Shown one piece after another: positions 45,630 to 54,496 of a DNA stretch of 64,000 nt (within the stretch, counting starts at the first letter, position 1; the number at the start of each line of letters is the position of its first letter). The stretch comes from an uncultured Thioclava sp. Lineage in GTDB: Bacteria; Pseudomonadota; Alphaproteobacteria; Rhodobacterales; Rhodobacteraceae. A program made the translations under genes and the position numbers. The stretch lies in NCBI RefSeq assembly GCF_913064665.1, contig NZ_CAJYBT010000009.1:1-64000 (forward strand), written 5' to 3'. The notes under the pieces are model-generated. The model was not told the origin of the DNA, made no database searches, and saw nothing but the letters and a program-made list of their open reading frames with translations.

Positions 45630-47198
45630 ATGCTGTTCTGGACTATCGCTGCCGCGCTTGTCGCGATCATTACGCTATTGTTTGCACTTGCCGTGATGCG
45701 CGGGGGGGCAAGCGATCCAGCCCCGACTGCGTCATATGATGTGCAGGTTTATCGCGATCAGCTGCGCGATATCGAACGCGATGTCGAACGCGGCGTGACC
45801 TCGCGCGAAGAGGCCGAGCGCGCCAAGCTTGAAATCTCGCGCCGGATGCTGGAGGCAGACCGCAAAGTGCAGGCGGGGTCGGACACGTCGCGCGCACCTC
45901 AGTGGGCGATGATCGTGCTGAGCGTCGGGGCTGTTGCGCTGGTTGGCGGGGCGTTCTGGCTGTATGGCCGGGTGGGCGCTGAGGGCTATGCCGATCAGCC
46001 CATCGCCGAGCGTTATGCGCTGGCCAACAAACGCTATGACAGCCGCCCGACACAGGAAGCGGCCGAGAAAATGGTCGCCGCGCGCCAGGTTGACCAGCCC
46101 AAACCCGACCCGAAATTCACCGAACTGATGGTCAAACTGCGCGAAGCCGTTTCAAAAAAACCAAACGACCCCAAAGGGTTGGAATTGCTGGCGCGCAATG
46201 AAGCCGCGATGGGCAATTTTGACGCGGCCTGGAAGGCGCAACAGCGGTTGCTGGCGCTCAAAGGCGAGGCAGCCAGTGCCGATGACTACGCCCAGCTTGG
46301 CGAATTGATGGTTGTGGCCGCAGGGGGGCTTGTCACGCCCGAGTCGGAGAAAGTCTTTGCCACCGCGCTGCAGAAAGATCCGGAAAACGGGCTGTCGCTT
46401 TACTATGTCGGCCTGATGATGGTGCAGAATTCACGTGAGGACCGAGCGTTTCGCATTTGGGACGGCTTGCTGCGCAACTCGCCCGATGATGCGCCTTGGG
46501 TGCCCACGATTCGTCAGAATATCAACGAGTTAGCATGGCTTGCGGGCGAAAACGACTACACGCCACCGATGCCGCGCGGCGTTGGGCCAAACCAAGCCGA
46601 TATTGCCGCCGCGGCCGATATGACCCCGGCCGAGCGTCAGAACATGATCCGCGGGATGGTCAACCAGCTCAATGATCGGTTGGCGCAAGAAGGTGGCAGC
46701 GCAGATGATTGGGCGCGGCTGATTTCCTCGTTGCGCATGCTTGGCGAGGTGGATCGCGCCAATGCGATTTATGGCGAGGCGAAGGGCAAATTTGCCGCCC
46801 AGCCCCAAGATATGGCCAAGATCGACACGGCGCATCAGGCCCCCGTGGGCAAAGCGCTTGAGGCGACGGGTGGCACGCCTGCCCCTGCCCAAGGTGCGAC
46901 CCAAGGCGCCCCGATGCTGCCCGGCCCGAGTGCCGAGCAGATGAAGGACGCCGCGCAAATGAGCCCCGCAGATCGCAAACAGATGATTCAGGGCATGGTT
47001 GATGGGCTGTTTGACCGCCTGACGACCGAGGGCGGCACCGCGGCGGAATGGTCGCGCGTGGTGTCGTCGCTTGCCACGTTGGGCGAAAAGGATCGCGCGC
47101 TTGAGGCATTGGGCGAGGCGCAGCAAGCACTGGCCAGTGATCGCGCCGCTTTGGCGCAGGTTCAAGCGGCTGCGCAAGCCGCCGGGTTGTCTCAGTGA
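45630..47198 (+). CDS. ccmI: c-type cytochrome biogenesis protein CcmI
   Basis: CcmI (CycH) delivers apocytochrome c to the haem-ligation complex at the periplasmic side of the membrane. The 522-residue protein has two N-terminal membrane segments (about 1-20 and 92-112) flanking a cytoplasmic coiled-coil loop, then TPR repeats (about 160-310). The C-terminal part holds two copies of a roughly 50-residue unit (M-[TS]-PA-[ED]-R motifs), each with GMV and DRL. The ATG at 45630 has AAGGAG and AGAGGA upstream. It overlaps ruvX by four bases. Confidence 0.9.
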   Translation: MLFWTIAAALVAIITLLFALAVMRGGASDPAPTASYDVQVYRDQLRDIERDVERGVTSREEAERAKLEISRRMLEADRKVQAGSDTSRAPQWAMIVLSVGAVALVGGAFWLYGRVGAEGYADQPIAERYALANKRYDSRPTQEAAEKMVAARQVDQPKPDPKFTELMVKLREAVSKKPNDPKGLELLARNEAAMGNFDAAWKAQQRLLALKGEAASADDYAQLGELMVVAAGGLVTPESEKVFATALQKDPENGLSLYYVGLMMVQNSREDRAFRIWDGLLRNSPDDAPWVPTIRQNINELAWLAGENDYTPPMPRGVGPNQADIAAAADMTPAERQNMIRGMVNQLNDRLAQEGGSADDWARLISSLRMLGEVDRANAIYGEAKGKFAAQPQDMAKIDTAHQAPVGKALEATGGTPAPAQGATQGAPMLPGPSAEQMKDAAQMSPADRKQMIQGMVDGLFDRLTTEGGTAAEWSRVVSSLATLGEKDRALEALGEAQQALASDRAALAQVQAAAQAAGLSQ

Positions 47199-47668
47199 TC
47201 TGCCCCGACATGATCGCATTCGCTGCCCAGCTGCCGCGTACAGGCGGGGTGGCGGGTCTTGATCTGGGCACGAAAACGATCGGGGTGGCGGTGTCGGACG
47301 GGCTGCGCTCGGTCGCCTCACCGCTGCTCACGATCCGGCGGCGCAAGTTCGGTCTGGATGCGCAGGCGCTGCTGGCCATCGTGGCCGAGCGGGATTTGCG
47401 CGGGCTGATTCTGGGGCTGCCGATGAATATGGACGGCTCTGAGGGGCCGCGCTGCCAATCGACGCGGGCCTTTGCGCGCAACCTTGAAAATCTCACAGAC
47501 CTGCCAATCTCTTTCTGGGATGAGCGGTTGTCGACAGTGGCCGCCGAACGCGCGATGCTAGAGGCCGATCTGTCGCGTGCCAAACGCGCCGAGGCGATTG
47601 ACCATGTGGCGGCGGCGTTTATCTTGCAAGGCGCGCTGGATCGGTTGCGCTATCTGGGGGCGCAATGA
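47195..47668 (+). CDS. ruvX: Holliday junction resolvase-like protein RuvX/YqgF
   Basis: A 157-residue YqgF/RuvX nuclease family protein with an RNase H fold, implicated in 16S rRNA 5'-end maturation. It has the [15 protein letters not shown] motif, the LGLPMNMDG segment and a C-terminal DHVAAAFIL Asp. The start is the GTG at 47195, overlapping the ccmI stop (GTGA); the resulting [11 protein letters not shown] aligns with related proteins, while the ATG five codons later has no ribosome site. Confidence 0.92.
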   Translation: MICPDMIAFAAQLPRTGGVAGLDLGTKTIGVAVSDGLRSVASPLLTIRRRKFGLDAQALLAIVAERDLRGLILGLPMNMDGSEGPRCQSTRAFARNLENLTDLPISFWDERLSTVAAERAMLEADLSRAKRAEAIDHVAAAFILQGALDRLRYLGAQ

Positions 47669-47895
47669 GCGACGAAATCTGGAAACGTGACGAGGTCGAA
47701 AGCCCCTGCGTCAAGCTGTGCCAGATTCACCCCCAAGAGCGGCTGTGCATCGGCTGCTTGCGCACCCTCGACGAGATCGGCGCCTGGACCCGTCTCAGCC
47801 CCGAGCAGCGTCGTGACATCATGGCGCAACTGCCTGCCCGCGCGCCTCGGTTGCAACAACGCCGCGGCGGGCGTGCAGCCCGGCGCGAGCTCTGA
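47665..47895 (+). CDS. DUF1289 small Fe-S-like protein
   Basis: A 76-residue DUF1289 protein with four cysteines in the pattern SPCVKLCQI...LCIGCLRT, suggesting metal or Fe-S binding. Function is unknown. It overlaps ruvX by four bases (ATGA), so it is the last gene of the ccmI-ruvX-DUF1289 operon. The C-terminal twenty residues are Arg-rich. Confidence 0.88.
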   Translation: MSDEIWKRDEVESPCVKLCQIHPQERLCIGCLRTLDEIGAWTRLSPEQRRDIMAQLPARAPRLQQRRGGRAARREL

Positions 47896-47978
47896 TCGGG
47901 TGCACCACAGGCCTGCCGTTGAGCAGGCCCGCCTCCCGCCCTATAGTGGCGCGCGCACCTCTAGAACGGATATGACAC

Positions 47979-48998
47979 ATGGCTGCTAAACGCGTTCTCA
48001 TCACCGGCTCTGCCGGGTTTATCGGCTACCATCTTGCCAAGCTGTTATTGGCGCAGGGTGTGCGGGTGCACGGCTTTGACGGGATGACCGATTATTACGA
48101 CGTCGCGCTGAAACAGCGCCGCCATTCGATGCTGCTGCAAGATGCGAATTTCTCGGCGACCGAGGGGATGCTGGAAGATCGCGATCTGCTGGATCGGGTC
48201 TGCGATGAGTTCGCCCCCGATGTGATCGTGCATCTCGCCGCCCAAGCCGGCGTGCGCTACAGCCTTGAAAACCCACGCGCTTATATTGAAACCAACGTGG
48301 TGGGCACGTTCAACATCATGGAGATCGCGCGCCGGCTTGAGGTCGATCATCTGCTGATGGCCTCGACCAGTTCGGTTTACGGGGCCAACACGGACATGCC
48401 CTACGCTGAGACCGACAAGGCCGACACGCCGCTCACGATCTATGCCGCGACGAAAAAAGCGACCGAGGCGATGGGCCATTCCTATGCCCATCTGTGGAAT
48501 ATCCCGACCACGATGTTTCGGTTTTTCACGGTTTACGGGCCGTGGGGGCGCCCCGATATGGCGCTGTTCAAATTCACCGATGCGATCCTCGATGGACGGC
48601 CCATCGACGTCTATAATCACGGCGAAATGTATCGCGATTTTACCTATGTCGAGGATCTCGTGCGCGGTATCGCCTTGCTGATCGACACCCCGCCCGTGCG
48701 CCCTGCGACCCCCGAGGACATCGCCGAGGGCGACAGCCTGTCCCCCGTCGCGCCCTATCGCGTGGTCAATATCGGCAATTCCGACAAGGTGCGCCTGTTG
48801 GATTTCGTCGAGGCCATCGAGGCGGCGATCGGCATCCCCGCCAAACGCAATTACATGGATATGCAAAAGGGCGATGTGCCAGCAACCTGGGCCGATGCCA
48901 GCCTGTTGCACAGCCTGACCGGCTATCGCCCACAGACCGATTTCCGCGACGGGGTTGAACGCTTCGTGGCGTGGTTTCGCGACTATTACAACCGCTAG
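47979..48998 (+). CDS. NAD-dependent epimerase (UDP-glucuronate 4-epimerase type)
   Basis: An extended short-chain dehydrogenase of 339 residues with the cofactor motif GSAGFIGYHL (10-19), the active-site Ser in STSSVYG and Tyr-x3-Lys in YAATKKA. The GFDGMTDYYDVALKQRR segment and overall length match UDP-glucuronate 4-epimerases that supply UDP-galacturonate for capsule or LPS. The exact sugar cannot be fixed. The ribosome site is weak. It stands alone between the ccmI operon and convergent ytoQ. Confidence 0.88.
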   Translation: MAAKRVLITGSAGFIGYHLAKLLLAQGVRVHGFDGMTDYYDVALKQRRHSMLLQDANFSATEGMLEDRDLLDRVCDEFAPDVIVHLAAQAGVRYSLENPRAYIETNVVGTFNIMEIARRLEVDHLLMASTSSVYGANTDMPYAETDKADTPLTIYAATKKATEAMGHSYAHLWNIPTTMFRFFTVYGPWGRPDMALFKFTDAILDGRPIDVYNHGEMYRDFTYVEDLVRGIALLIDTPPVRPATPEDIAEGDSLSPVAPYRVVNIGNSDKVRLLDFVEAIEAAIGIPAKRNYMDMQKGDVPATWADASLLHSLTGYRPQTDFRDGVERFVAWFRDYYNR

Positions 48999-49010
48999 GC
49001 CACGCCCCGC

Positions 49011-49451
49011 CTAAAGCGTGCCCGTCAGCACATAGCGCAGCGCGCGCGCGACTTGTTCGGGTGTGCGCGCAACGGCATTGGCAGCCGCGTCCACCTCTTT
49101 GAGCGCATGGTCGTGATCATCGGGTTGCAGCACGATGATCGGCTTGCCCAGTGCCGCCCCGTAGCCCGCATCAAAGGCCGCGTTCCACTGTTTGTATTTC
49201 TCACCAAAGCACACAACCAGCACGTCACAGCCCTCAATCCCGCGCCGCGTGCGGATCGCGTTGAGCGACGCCCCCTTGCGGTCATGCCAGAACTTATCCG
49301 CCTCGGCCCCGAATATCTCGACCCCGCAATCATCAGAGGCCGCGTGATCGGTGACCGGGCCGGACCAGTCAATTTTGAGCCCCTTGCACGCCGATTTAAC
49401 GCTGTCACGCCAGTCGGTGTGGATCTCGCCCGAGAGATAGACTTTCAGCAT
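49011..49451 (-). CDS. ytoQ: YtoQ family protein
   Basis: A 146-residue protein starting MLKVYLSGEIHTDWRD, the characteristic YtoQ N-terminus, with a nucleoside 2-deoxyribosyltransferase-like fold. No function is established. I chose ATG 49451 with AGGAA five bases upstream. Its stop lies twelve bases from the convergent epimerase stop. It precedes nothing on its strand that suggests a pathway. Confidence 0.88.
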   Translation of the reverse strand: MLKVYLSGEIHTDWRDSVKSACKGLKIDWSGPVTDHAASDDCGVEIFGAEADKFWHDRKGASLNAIRTRRGIEGCDVLVVCFGEKYKQWNAAFDAGYGAALGKPIIVLQPDDHDHALKEVDAAANAVARTPEQVARALRYVLTGTL

Positions 49452-49514
49452 AGTGCTTCCTTTCATTACCCTCGGGCAAAATGGCGCGCACATTCACGCA
49501 GTGCAAGACCGCGC

Positions 49515-50891
49515 CTAGCCAAACACCCGTCCCAGCGCGCCATCCACCGCAGTTGTGATCGCGTCAATGTCATCGGGCGTGGCGATCAGCGCGGGGCTGA
49601 AACACAGCGTGTTGTTAAAGCCGGGCAGCGAGCGGTTGGTCATGCCGATGATCACGCCCTGCGCCATGCAATCTGCGACCACGGCGGCGACGCGTTTTTC
49701 ATCCGCAGGCTCTTTGCTGGTGCGATCGTTGACCAGCTCGGCGCCACAAAACAGCCCCTTGCCGCGCACATCGCCGATCACCGCATGACGCTCCATCAGC
49801 GCGTGCAGATTCTCCATCATCCGCGCGCCCATCCGGTTGGTGTTGTCCAGCAGGTTCTCGTCTTCGATGATGCGCATGTTTTCCAGCGCCGCCGCAGGCC
49901 CTGACGTGCAGCCACCAAAGGTCGAGATATCGCGGAAATAGCCCAGCGGATCGCTGTCATCCTTGAACATCTCGAACACCGCCTCGGTGGTGACGGTGCA
50001 CGAAATCGCGGCATAGCCAGAGGCCACGCCCTTGGCCATCGTCACGAAATCGGGCTTTACCCCGTAATGCTGATAGCCAAACCACTCGCCGGTGCGCCCG
50101 ACGCCGCAGACCACCTCGTCGATATGCAGCATGATATCGTATTTGGCGCAGATCTCTTGCACGCGCTGCCAGTAGCCCTCGGGGGGCGTGATGACGCCGC
50201 CGCCTGCCGTCACCGGTTCCAGACACAGCAGGCCGATTTCATCAGGACCTTCGCGCAAGATCACCTCTTCGATCGCATCCGCTGCGCGGCGTCCGTAATC
50301 TTCGACATCCCATTGCGCGCGATATTCCAGACAATGGGGCACTTCGATGAAACCGGGCGTGAAGGGGCCGTATTGCTGCGCGCGCTGGGGCTGACCGCAA
50401 GCCGCGAGCGCGGTGATCGTGGTGCCGTGATAATCGCGCTCACGATAGAGGATCTTGGTTTTGCGCCCGCCATGCACCCGGTGGCCGATCTGGCGCACCA
50501 TTTTGAAGACCTTCTCATTGGCCTCCGATCCCGAGTTGGCATAATAGACCCGGCTCATCCCCGGCATCTTTTCGATCAAAGCTTCGGCAAACAGCGCCCC
50601 CGGGATCGAGCCCGCCGAGCCTGCGAAATAATTCAGTTTCACCAGTTGGTCGCGCACAACATCGGCGATGCTTTCGCGCCCGTAGCCGACATTGACCGTC
50701 CAGACACCGCCCGAGACCGCATCCAGATGCTCTTTGCCCAGCGCATCCCACAGCTTCATGCCCTTGCCCTCGACCATCACGCGCGGGTCGATGCTTTCGA
50801 AAGGTTTATGCTGCGTCAGGTGGTGCCAGACCCGCGCCTTATCAGCCGCGATCACATGGCTCAGATCGTTCGAAGTCAGGTTCTTATTCAT
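49515..50891 (-). CDS. tpa: Taurine--pyruvate aminotransferase
   Basis: A class III PLP aminotransferase, 458 residues, with Asp258 in HIDEV for the pyridine nitrogen and Lys287 in TMAKGVASG for the Schiff base. With xsc and tauR next to it, it is the enzyme that moves the amino group of taurine to pyruvate, giving sulfoacetaldehyde and alanine. I start it at ATG 50891 with GGAG eight bases upstream; the frame is open further but unsupported. It lies 163 bases downstream of xsc on the same strand. Confidence 0.93.
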   Translation of the reverse strand: MNKNLTSNDLSHVIAADKARVWHHLTQHKPFESIDPRVMVEGKGMKLWDALGKEHLDAVSGGVWTVNVGYGRESIADVVRDQLVKLNYFAGSAGSIPGALFAEALIEKMPGMSRVYYANSGSEANEKVFKMVRQIGHRVHGGRKTKILYRERDYHGTTITALAACGQPQRAQQYGPFTPGFIEVPHCLEYRAQWDVEDYGRRAADAIEEVILREGPDEIGLLCLEPVTAGGGVITPPEGYWQRVQEICAKYDIMLHIDEVVCGVGRTGEWFGYQHYGVKPDFVTMAKGVASGYAAISCTVTTEAVFEMFKDDSDPLGYFRDISTFGGCTSGPAAALENMRIIEDENLLDNTNRMGARMMENLHALMERHAVIGDVRGKGLFCGAELVNDRTSKEPADEKRVAAVVADCMAQGVIIGMTNRSLPGFNNTLCFSPALIATPDDIDAITTAVDGALGRVFG

Positions 50892-51054
50892 GCTAATCGC
50901 TCCACTCAGGGGGGCCGCAGGGCGCGGCGGATCAAGCGCTGATCTTTCCGCGCTGCGGCGAAACTGCGTAGTGCCAATTGTGCCCGCCAGATAAGACCAG
51001 TTTTGCAAATTGCACAGACACGCCGTCAAAAGCCCCGCCAAAAGTGCCTTTGCT

Positions 51055-52830
51055 TCAAACGCCGGTTTGCGGGCGCATATCGGCAGCGCTGATCCCGGCG
51101 ACGCCAACGGGTTTCTTCATCGCGTCGCGGCGGAACGGCTCGCCCAGCTCCTGATTGATCAGCGCCTCGATAAAGGTCGTCTGGCCTGCTTTTTGCGCCT
51201 TGATCGCGCCATCTAGCGCGGCTGTCAGATCGTCCATGGTTTTCACCTGCACCCCCTTGAGGCCGCAGGCATTGGCGATGGCGGCATAGCTGACGCCCTC
51301 ATTCAGCTCGGTGCCCACGAAATTGTCGTCAAACCACAGCGTCGTGTTGCGCTTTTCCGCGCCCCATTGGTAGTTGCGGAAAATCACCATCGTGATTGCA
51401 GGCCATTCCTTGCGCCCGATCGCCGTCATCTCGTTCATCGAAATGCCAAACGCGCCGTCGCCCGCAAAGCCCACGACTGGCATATCGGGCTGCGCAATTT
51501 TTGCCCCCATGATCGCAGGCAAGCCGTAGCCGCACGGTCCGAACAGACCCGGCGCCAGATATTTCCGCCCCGCCTCGAAACTCGGATAGGCGTTACCGAT
51601 GGCGCAGTTATTACCGATGTCGGAACTGATGATCGCCTCTTTTGGCAGCGCGGACTGGATCGCACGCCACGCCATGCGCGGGCTCATCCAATCGGGCTTG
51701 GCGTCGCGCGCGCGGGCGTTCCAAGTGGTGCCCGGATCGTCGTCCTCGTGATCCATGCTGGACAGCTGCTGCGCCCAAGCCGATTTGGTTTGCCCGATCA
51801 GCGCGCGGCGCGCCTCGCGCCCGGCATCGCCCGCATCTGTCGCCAGTTCCGCCAAAATCGCATCCGCCACCTTGCCCGCATCACCAACAATGCCCACCGC
51901 CACCGGCTTGGTCAGCCCGATCCGGTCGGGGTTGAGATCGACCTGAATGATCGCGGCGTCTTTGGGCCAGTAATCCATGCCATAGCCCGGCAGCGTCGAG
52001 AACGGGTTCAGCCGCGTGCCCAGAGCCAGCACCACATCGGCTTTGGCGATCAGCTCCATCCCCGCCTTGGACCCGTTATAACCCAGCGGCCCCGCAAACA
52101 GCGGATGCGAGCCGGGGAACGCGTCATTATGCTGATAGCCACAGCAAACCGGCGCATCCAGCCGCTCTGCCAGCGCAATTGAGGCAGGAATAGCCCCCGC
52201 CAGCACGACACCCGCGCCGTTCAGGATCACCGGAAACTTCGCTTGCGACAGCAGTGCGGCGGCCTGCGCAATCGCGTCTTGGCCACCCGTGGGGCGCTCA
52301 AAACTGACGACCTTGGGCAGATCGATATCAATCACCTTGGTCCAGAAATCGCGCGGGATATTGATTTGCGCGGGCGCTGAGGCGCGCTTGGCCTTGAGGA
52401 TCACGCGGTTGAGCACCTCGGCGATGCGTGACGGATCGCGCACCTCCTCCTGATAGGCGACCATATCGGCAAATAGCCGCATCTGTTCGACCTCTTGAAA
52501 GCCGCCCTGCCCGATCGTGGCATTGGCCGCTTGTGGCGTGACCAGCAAGAGCGGCGTGTGATTCCAATAGGCGGTTTTCACGGGGGTGACGAAATTGGTG
52601 ATGCCGGGGCCGTTTTGCGCCACCATCATCGACATCTTGCCACTCGCGCGGGTAAAGCCATCGGCCATCATCCCCGCATTGCATTCATGCGCGCAGTCCC
52701 AAAAGGTGATGCCCGCCGCCGGGAAGAGATCGGAAATTGGCATCATGGCTGATCCGATAATACCAAAAGCATGTTCAAGCCCATGCAGTTGCAGGGTTTT
52801 AACAAAGGCCTCTTCGGTCGTCATCTTCAT
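51055..52830 (-). CDS. xsc: Sulfoacetaldehyde acetyltransferase
   Basis: Xsc is a thiamine-diphosphate enzyme that converts sulfoacetaldehyde and phosphate to sulfite and acetyl phosphate, the desulfonation step of taurine use. The 591-residue protein has the activating Glu49 (DCAHECN), the ThDP-binding GDG (457-459) with the Asn485 region, and the NQYWGAEK-like segment seen here as NYQWGAEKRN, typical of Xsc. The ATG has AAGGAG eight bases upstream. No phosphotransacetylase gene accompanies it in this window. A pair of TauR-type boxes lies just upstream. Confidence 0.95.
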   Translation of the reverse strand: MKMTTEEAFVKTLQLHGLEHAFGIIGSAMMPISDLFPAAGITFWDCAHECNAGMMADGFTRASGKMSMMVAQNGPGITNFVTPVKTAYWNHTPLLLVTPQAANATIGQGGFQEVEQMRLFADMVAYQEEVRDPSRIAEVLNRVILKAKRASAPAQINIPRDFWTKVIDIDLPKVVSFERPTGGQDAIAQAAALLSQAKFPVILNGAGVVLAGAIPASIALAERLDAPVCCGYQHNDAFPGSHPLFAGPLGYNGSKAGMELIAKADVVLALGTRLNPFSTLPGYGMDYWPKDAAIIQVDLNPDRIGLTKPVAVGIVGDAGKVADAILAELATDAGDAGREARRALIGQTKSAWAQQLSSMDHEDDDPGTTWNARARDAKPDWMSPRMAWRAIQSALPKEAIISSDIGNNCAIGNAYPSFEAGRKYLAPGLFGPCGYGLPAIMGAKIAQPDMPVVGFAGDGAFGISMNEMTAIGRKEWPAITMVIFRNYQWGAEKRNTTLWFDDNFVGTELNEGVSYAAIANACGLKGVQVKTMDDLTAALDGAIKAQKAGQTTFIEALINQELGEPFRRDAMKKPVGVAGISAADMRPQTGV

Positions 52831-52914
52831 GGCATAGGCTCCTTGGGATCTCGGGTTTGGGGCCTGAATACGCGCCCCTTCCGCACGATCTATGACGTGG
52901 TGCAGCGGGACTGA

Positions 52915-52947
52915 TTAGGGCCAGCCGGACAGGCTACTTAAGTCCAG
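52915..52947 (-). promoter_or_regulatory. TauR-type box pair upstream of xsc
   Basis: On the minus strand CTGGACTTAA (52947-52938) and CTGGCCCTAA (52924-52915) form a direct repeat with 23-base periodicity. The first is an exact match to CTGGACYTAA, the sequence reported for Rhodobacter capsulatus TauR. It includes the last codons of tauR, and the pair lies about 85-115 bases before the xsc start, an activator position. Confidence 0.72.
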
Positions 52948-54406
52948 TTTTGGCGATTTCTTGGGCGATCAGCGCAATGCCCTCGGGGATACGCGCGTTG
53001 CGGATCGAGGAATAGGCGAGGCGATAGAACGGGCACGGCCCCTGCGATTCGTCAAAAAACGCAGCCCCCGGTTCAATCAACACCCCGCGCGCCGCCAGCC
53101 GTTCCGCCAGATCGCGGGTATCGATGCCCTCGGGCGCGCGCATCCAAAAGCTGGAGCCGCCAAACGCGCCCTGCCCCGCGACCTGCAATCCCTGCGCGAT
53201 GATCGCCTCATCCATCAACATACGACGGCGGCGATAGGCCTGATGCAGCCGGTTGACCAACGCATCATAATGGCCCAGCGCCAGAAAATAGGCGGCGGTG
53301 CGCTGCACATGGCCGGGCGGATGGCGCAAGACGGTGGCGCGCAGTGCGCGCGCCTCGGCGATGAAGGGCTCAGAGCCCACCAGAAAGCCCAGCCGCAGCC
53401 CCGGAAACAGCGATTTGGAGAACGAGCCGACATGGATCACCCGCCCCTCGCGATCCAGCGATTTCAACGAGGGCGAGGCGGCCTTGAGAAAGGACATCTC
53501 GAATTCGTAATCATCCTCGACCACGACGAAATCACGCTCGGCTGCCAACGCCAACAGCCGTTCACGCCGCGCGCGCGGCATCGTCGCATTGGTCGGGCAT
53601 TGATGGCTGGCGGTGGTGAAAACCACATCGACATCTTCGGGCAGCGCCTCGGGGGGAAGACCGTCTTCATCAACGTCGATCTGCACGCTGCGACAGCGGG
53701 TCTGGTCCAGCACGCTGCGCAGCCCCGGATAGCAGGGGTTTTCCAGCGCCGCCGTGCGCCGGCTATTGAGCAAAACCTGCGCCGACAACCACAGCGCATT
53801 TTGCGCCCCCAGCGTTAGCAAAATCTGGCTTGGATGGGCGGAAATCCCGCGTCGCGGCAGAATGTTGCGCGCGATATATTCGATCAGCATCGGGTCGTCA
53901 TGTTCGTAATAATCGCCCGCCATCACGTCGAAATCGCGCTTGCCCAGCGCGCGCAGCGCACAGTGCCGCCAGTTTTGATGATCAAACAGTTCGGGGTCGG
54001 TCTGCCCATAGATGAAGGGGAATTCGTAGCTGCGCCAGTTCTGCGCCTTGGGAAAGCTGCGCTGACTGGTGAATCGCTGGCCCGTCACGCGCGCCCAATC
54101 CACGCTGTCCGTTTGCGCCCCGGATGGGCGGGTGAATTCGGGCTGGCGCGGCGCGGTATCAGACACGAAATAGCCCGAGCGCCCGCGCGATGTCAGATAA
54201 TCATCGGCCACGAGTTCAGTATAGGCCAGCGTCACCGTGATCCGGCTGACGCCCAGATGCACGGCGAGTTTCCGGCTAGAGGGCAGCTTGTCGCCCGCGC
54301 GAAAGCGCCCCTCAAGAATGCCCTCGGCGACCATCTGCTGAATGCGCTGTTGCAGCGTGCCGCTTTGATCGGGCGCAAGGAAGAAGGTCTCGGCAGGGAC
54401 TGTCAT
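52934..54406 (-). CDS. tauR: MocR/GntR-type regulator of taurine genes
   Basis: A MocR-family regulator of 490 residues with an N-terminal GntR winged helix (about residues 15-80, LAVHLGVSRITVTLAYTEL) and a fold-type I aminotransferase-like domain with a PLP Lys in VGSFSKSLFPGLRLG. TauR of Rhodobacter capsulatus activates taurine genes in this way. Here it is upstream of xsc on the same strand, not divergent from tpa as often seen. The ATG at 54406 lies immediately next to TauR-type boxes, so autoregulation is likely. Confidence 0.9.
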   Translation of the reverse strand: MTVPAETFFLAPDQSGTLQQRIQQMVAEGILEGRFRAGDKLPSSRKLAVHLGVSRITVTLAYTELVADDYLTSRGRSGYFVSDTAPRQPEFTRPSGAQTDSVDWARVTGQRFTSQRSFPKAQNWRSYEFPFIYGQTDPELFDHQNWRHCALRALGKRDFDVMAGDYYEHDDPMLIEYIARNILPRRGISAHPSQILLTLGAQNALWLSAQVLLNSRRTAALENPCYPGLRSVLDQTRCRSVQIDVDEDGLPPEALPEDVDVVFTTASHQCPTNATMPRARRERLLALAAERDFVVVEDDYEFEMSFLKAASPSLKSLDREGRVIHVGSFSKSLFPGLRLGFLVGSEPFIAEARALRATVLRHPPGHVQRTAAYFLALGHYDALVNRLHQAYRRRRMLMDEAIIAQGLQVAGQGAFGGSSFWMRAPEGIDTRDLAERLAARGVLIEPGAAFFDESQGPCPFYRLAYSSIRNARIPEGIALIAQEIAKTGLK

Positions 54407-54407
54407 A

Positions 54408-54439
54408 CTGGACCTAAATGCGAACGAAACTGGACTGAA
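54408..54439 (+). promoter_or_regulatory. TauR-type box pair upstream of tauR
   Basis: On the plus strand CTGGACCTAA (54408-54417) and CTGGACTGAA (54430-54439) are direct repeats 22 bases apart, two helical turns. They start one base before the tauR start codon and would overlap its ribosome site and promoter, which fits autorepression. They point away from tauR, as if a divergent target once lay there. Confidence 0.75.
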
Positions 54440-54496
54440 GGCATTTAGCCGTCATCGCCCCGTCTGCGTCAAGCCAACTGCCCGCTGGCGCAGCGC

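Noticed and set aside
50892..51054. Small gene between xsc and tpa
   Set aside because: The tpa frame is open through this gap, but the encoded stretch is not conserved-looking and the tpa ATG at 50891 has its own ribosome site.
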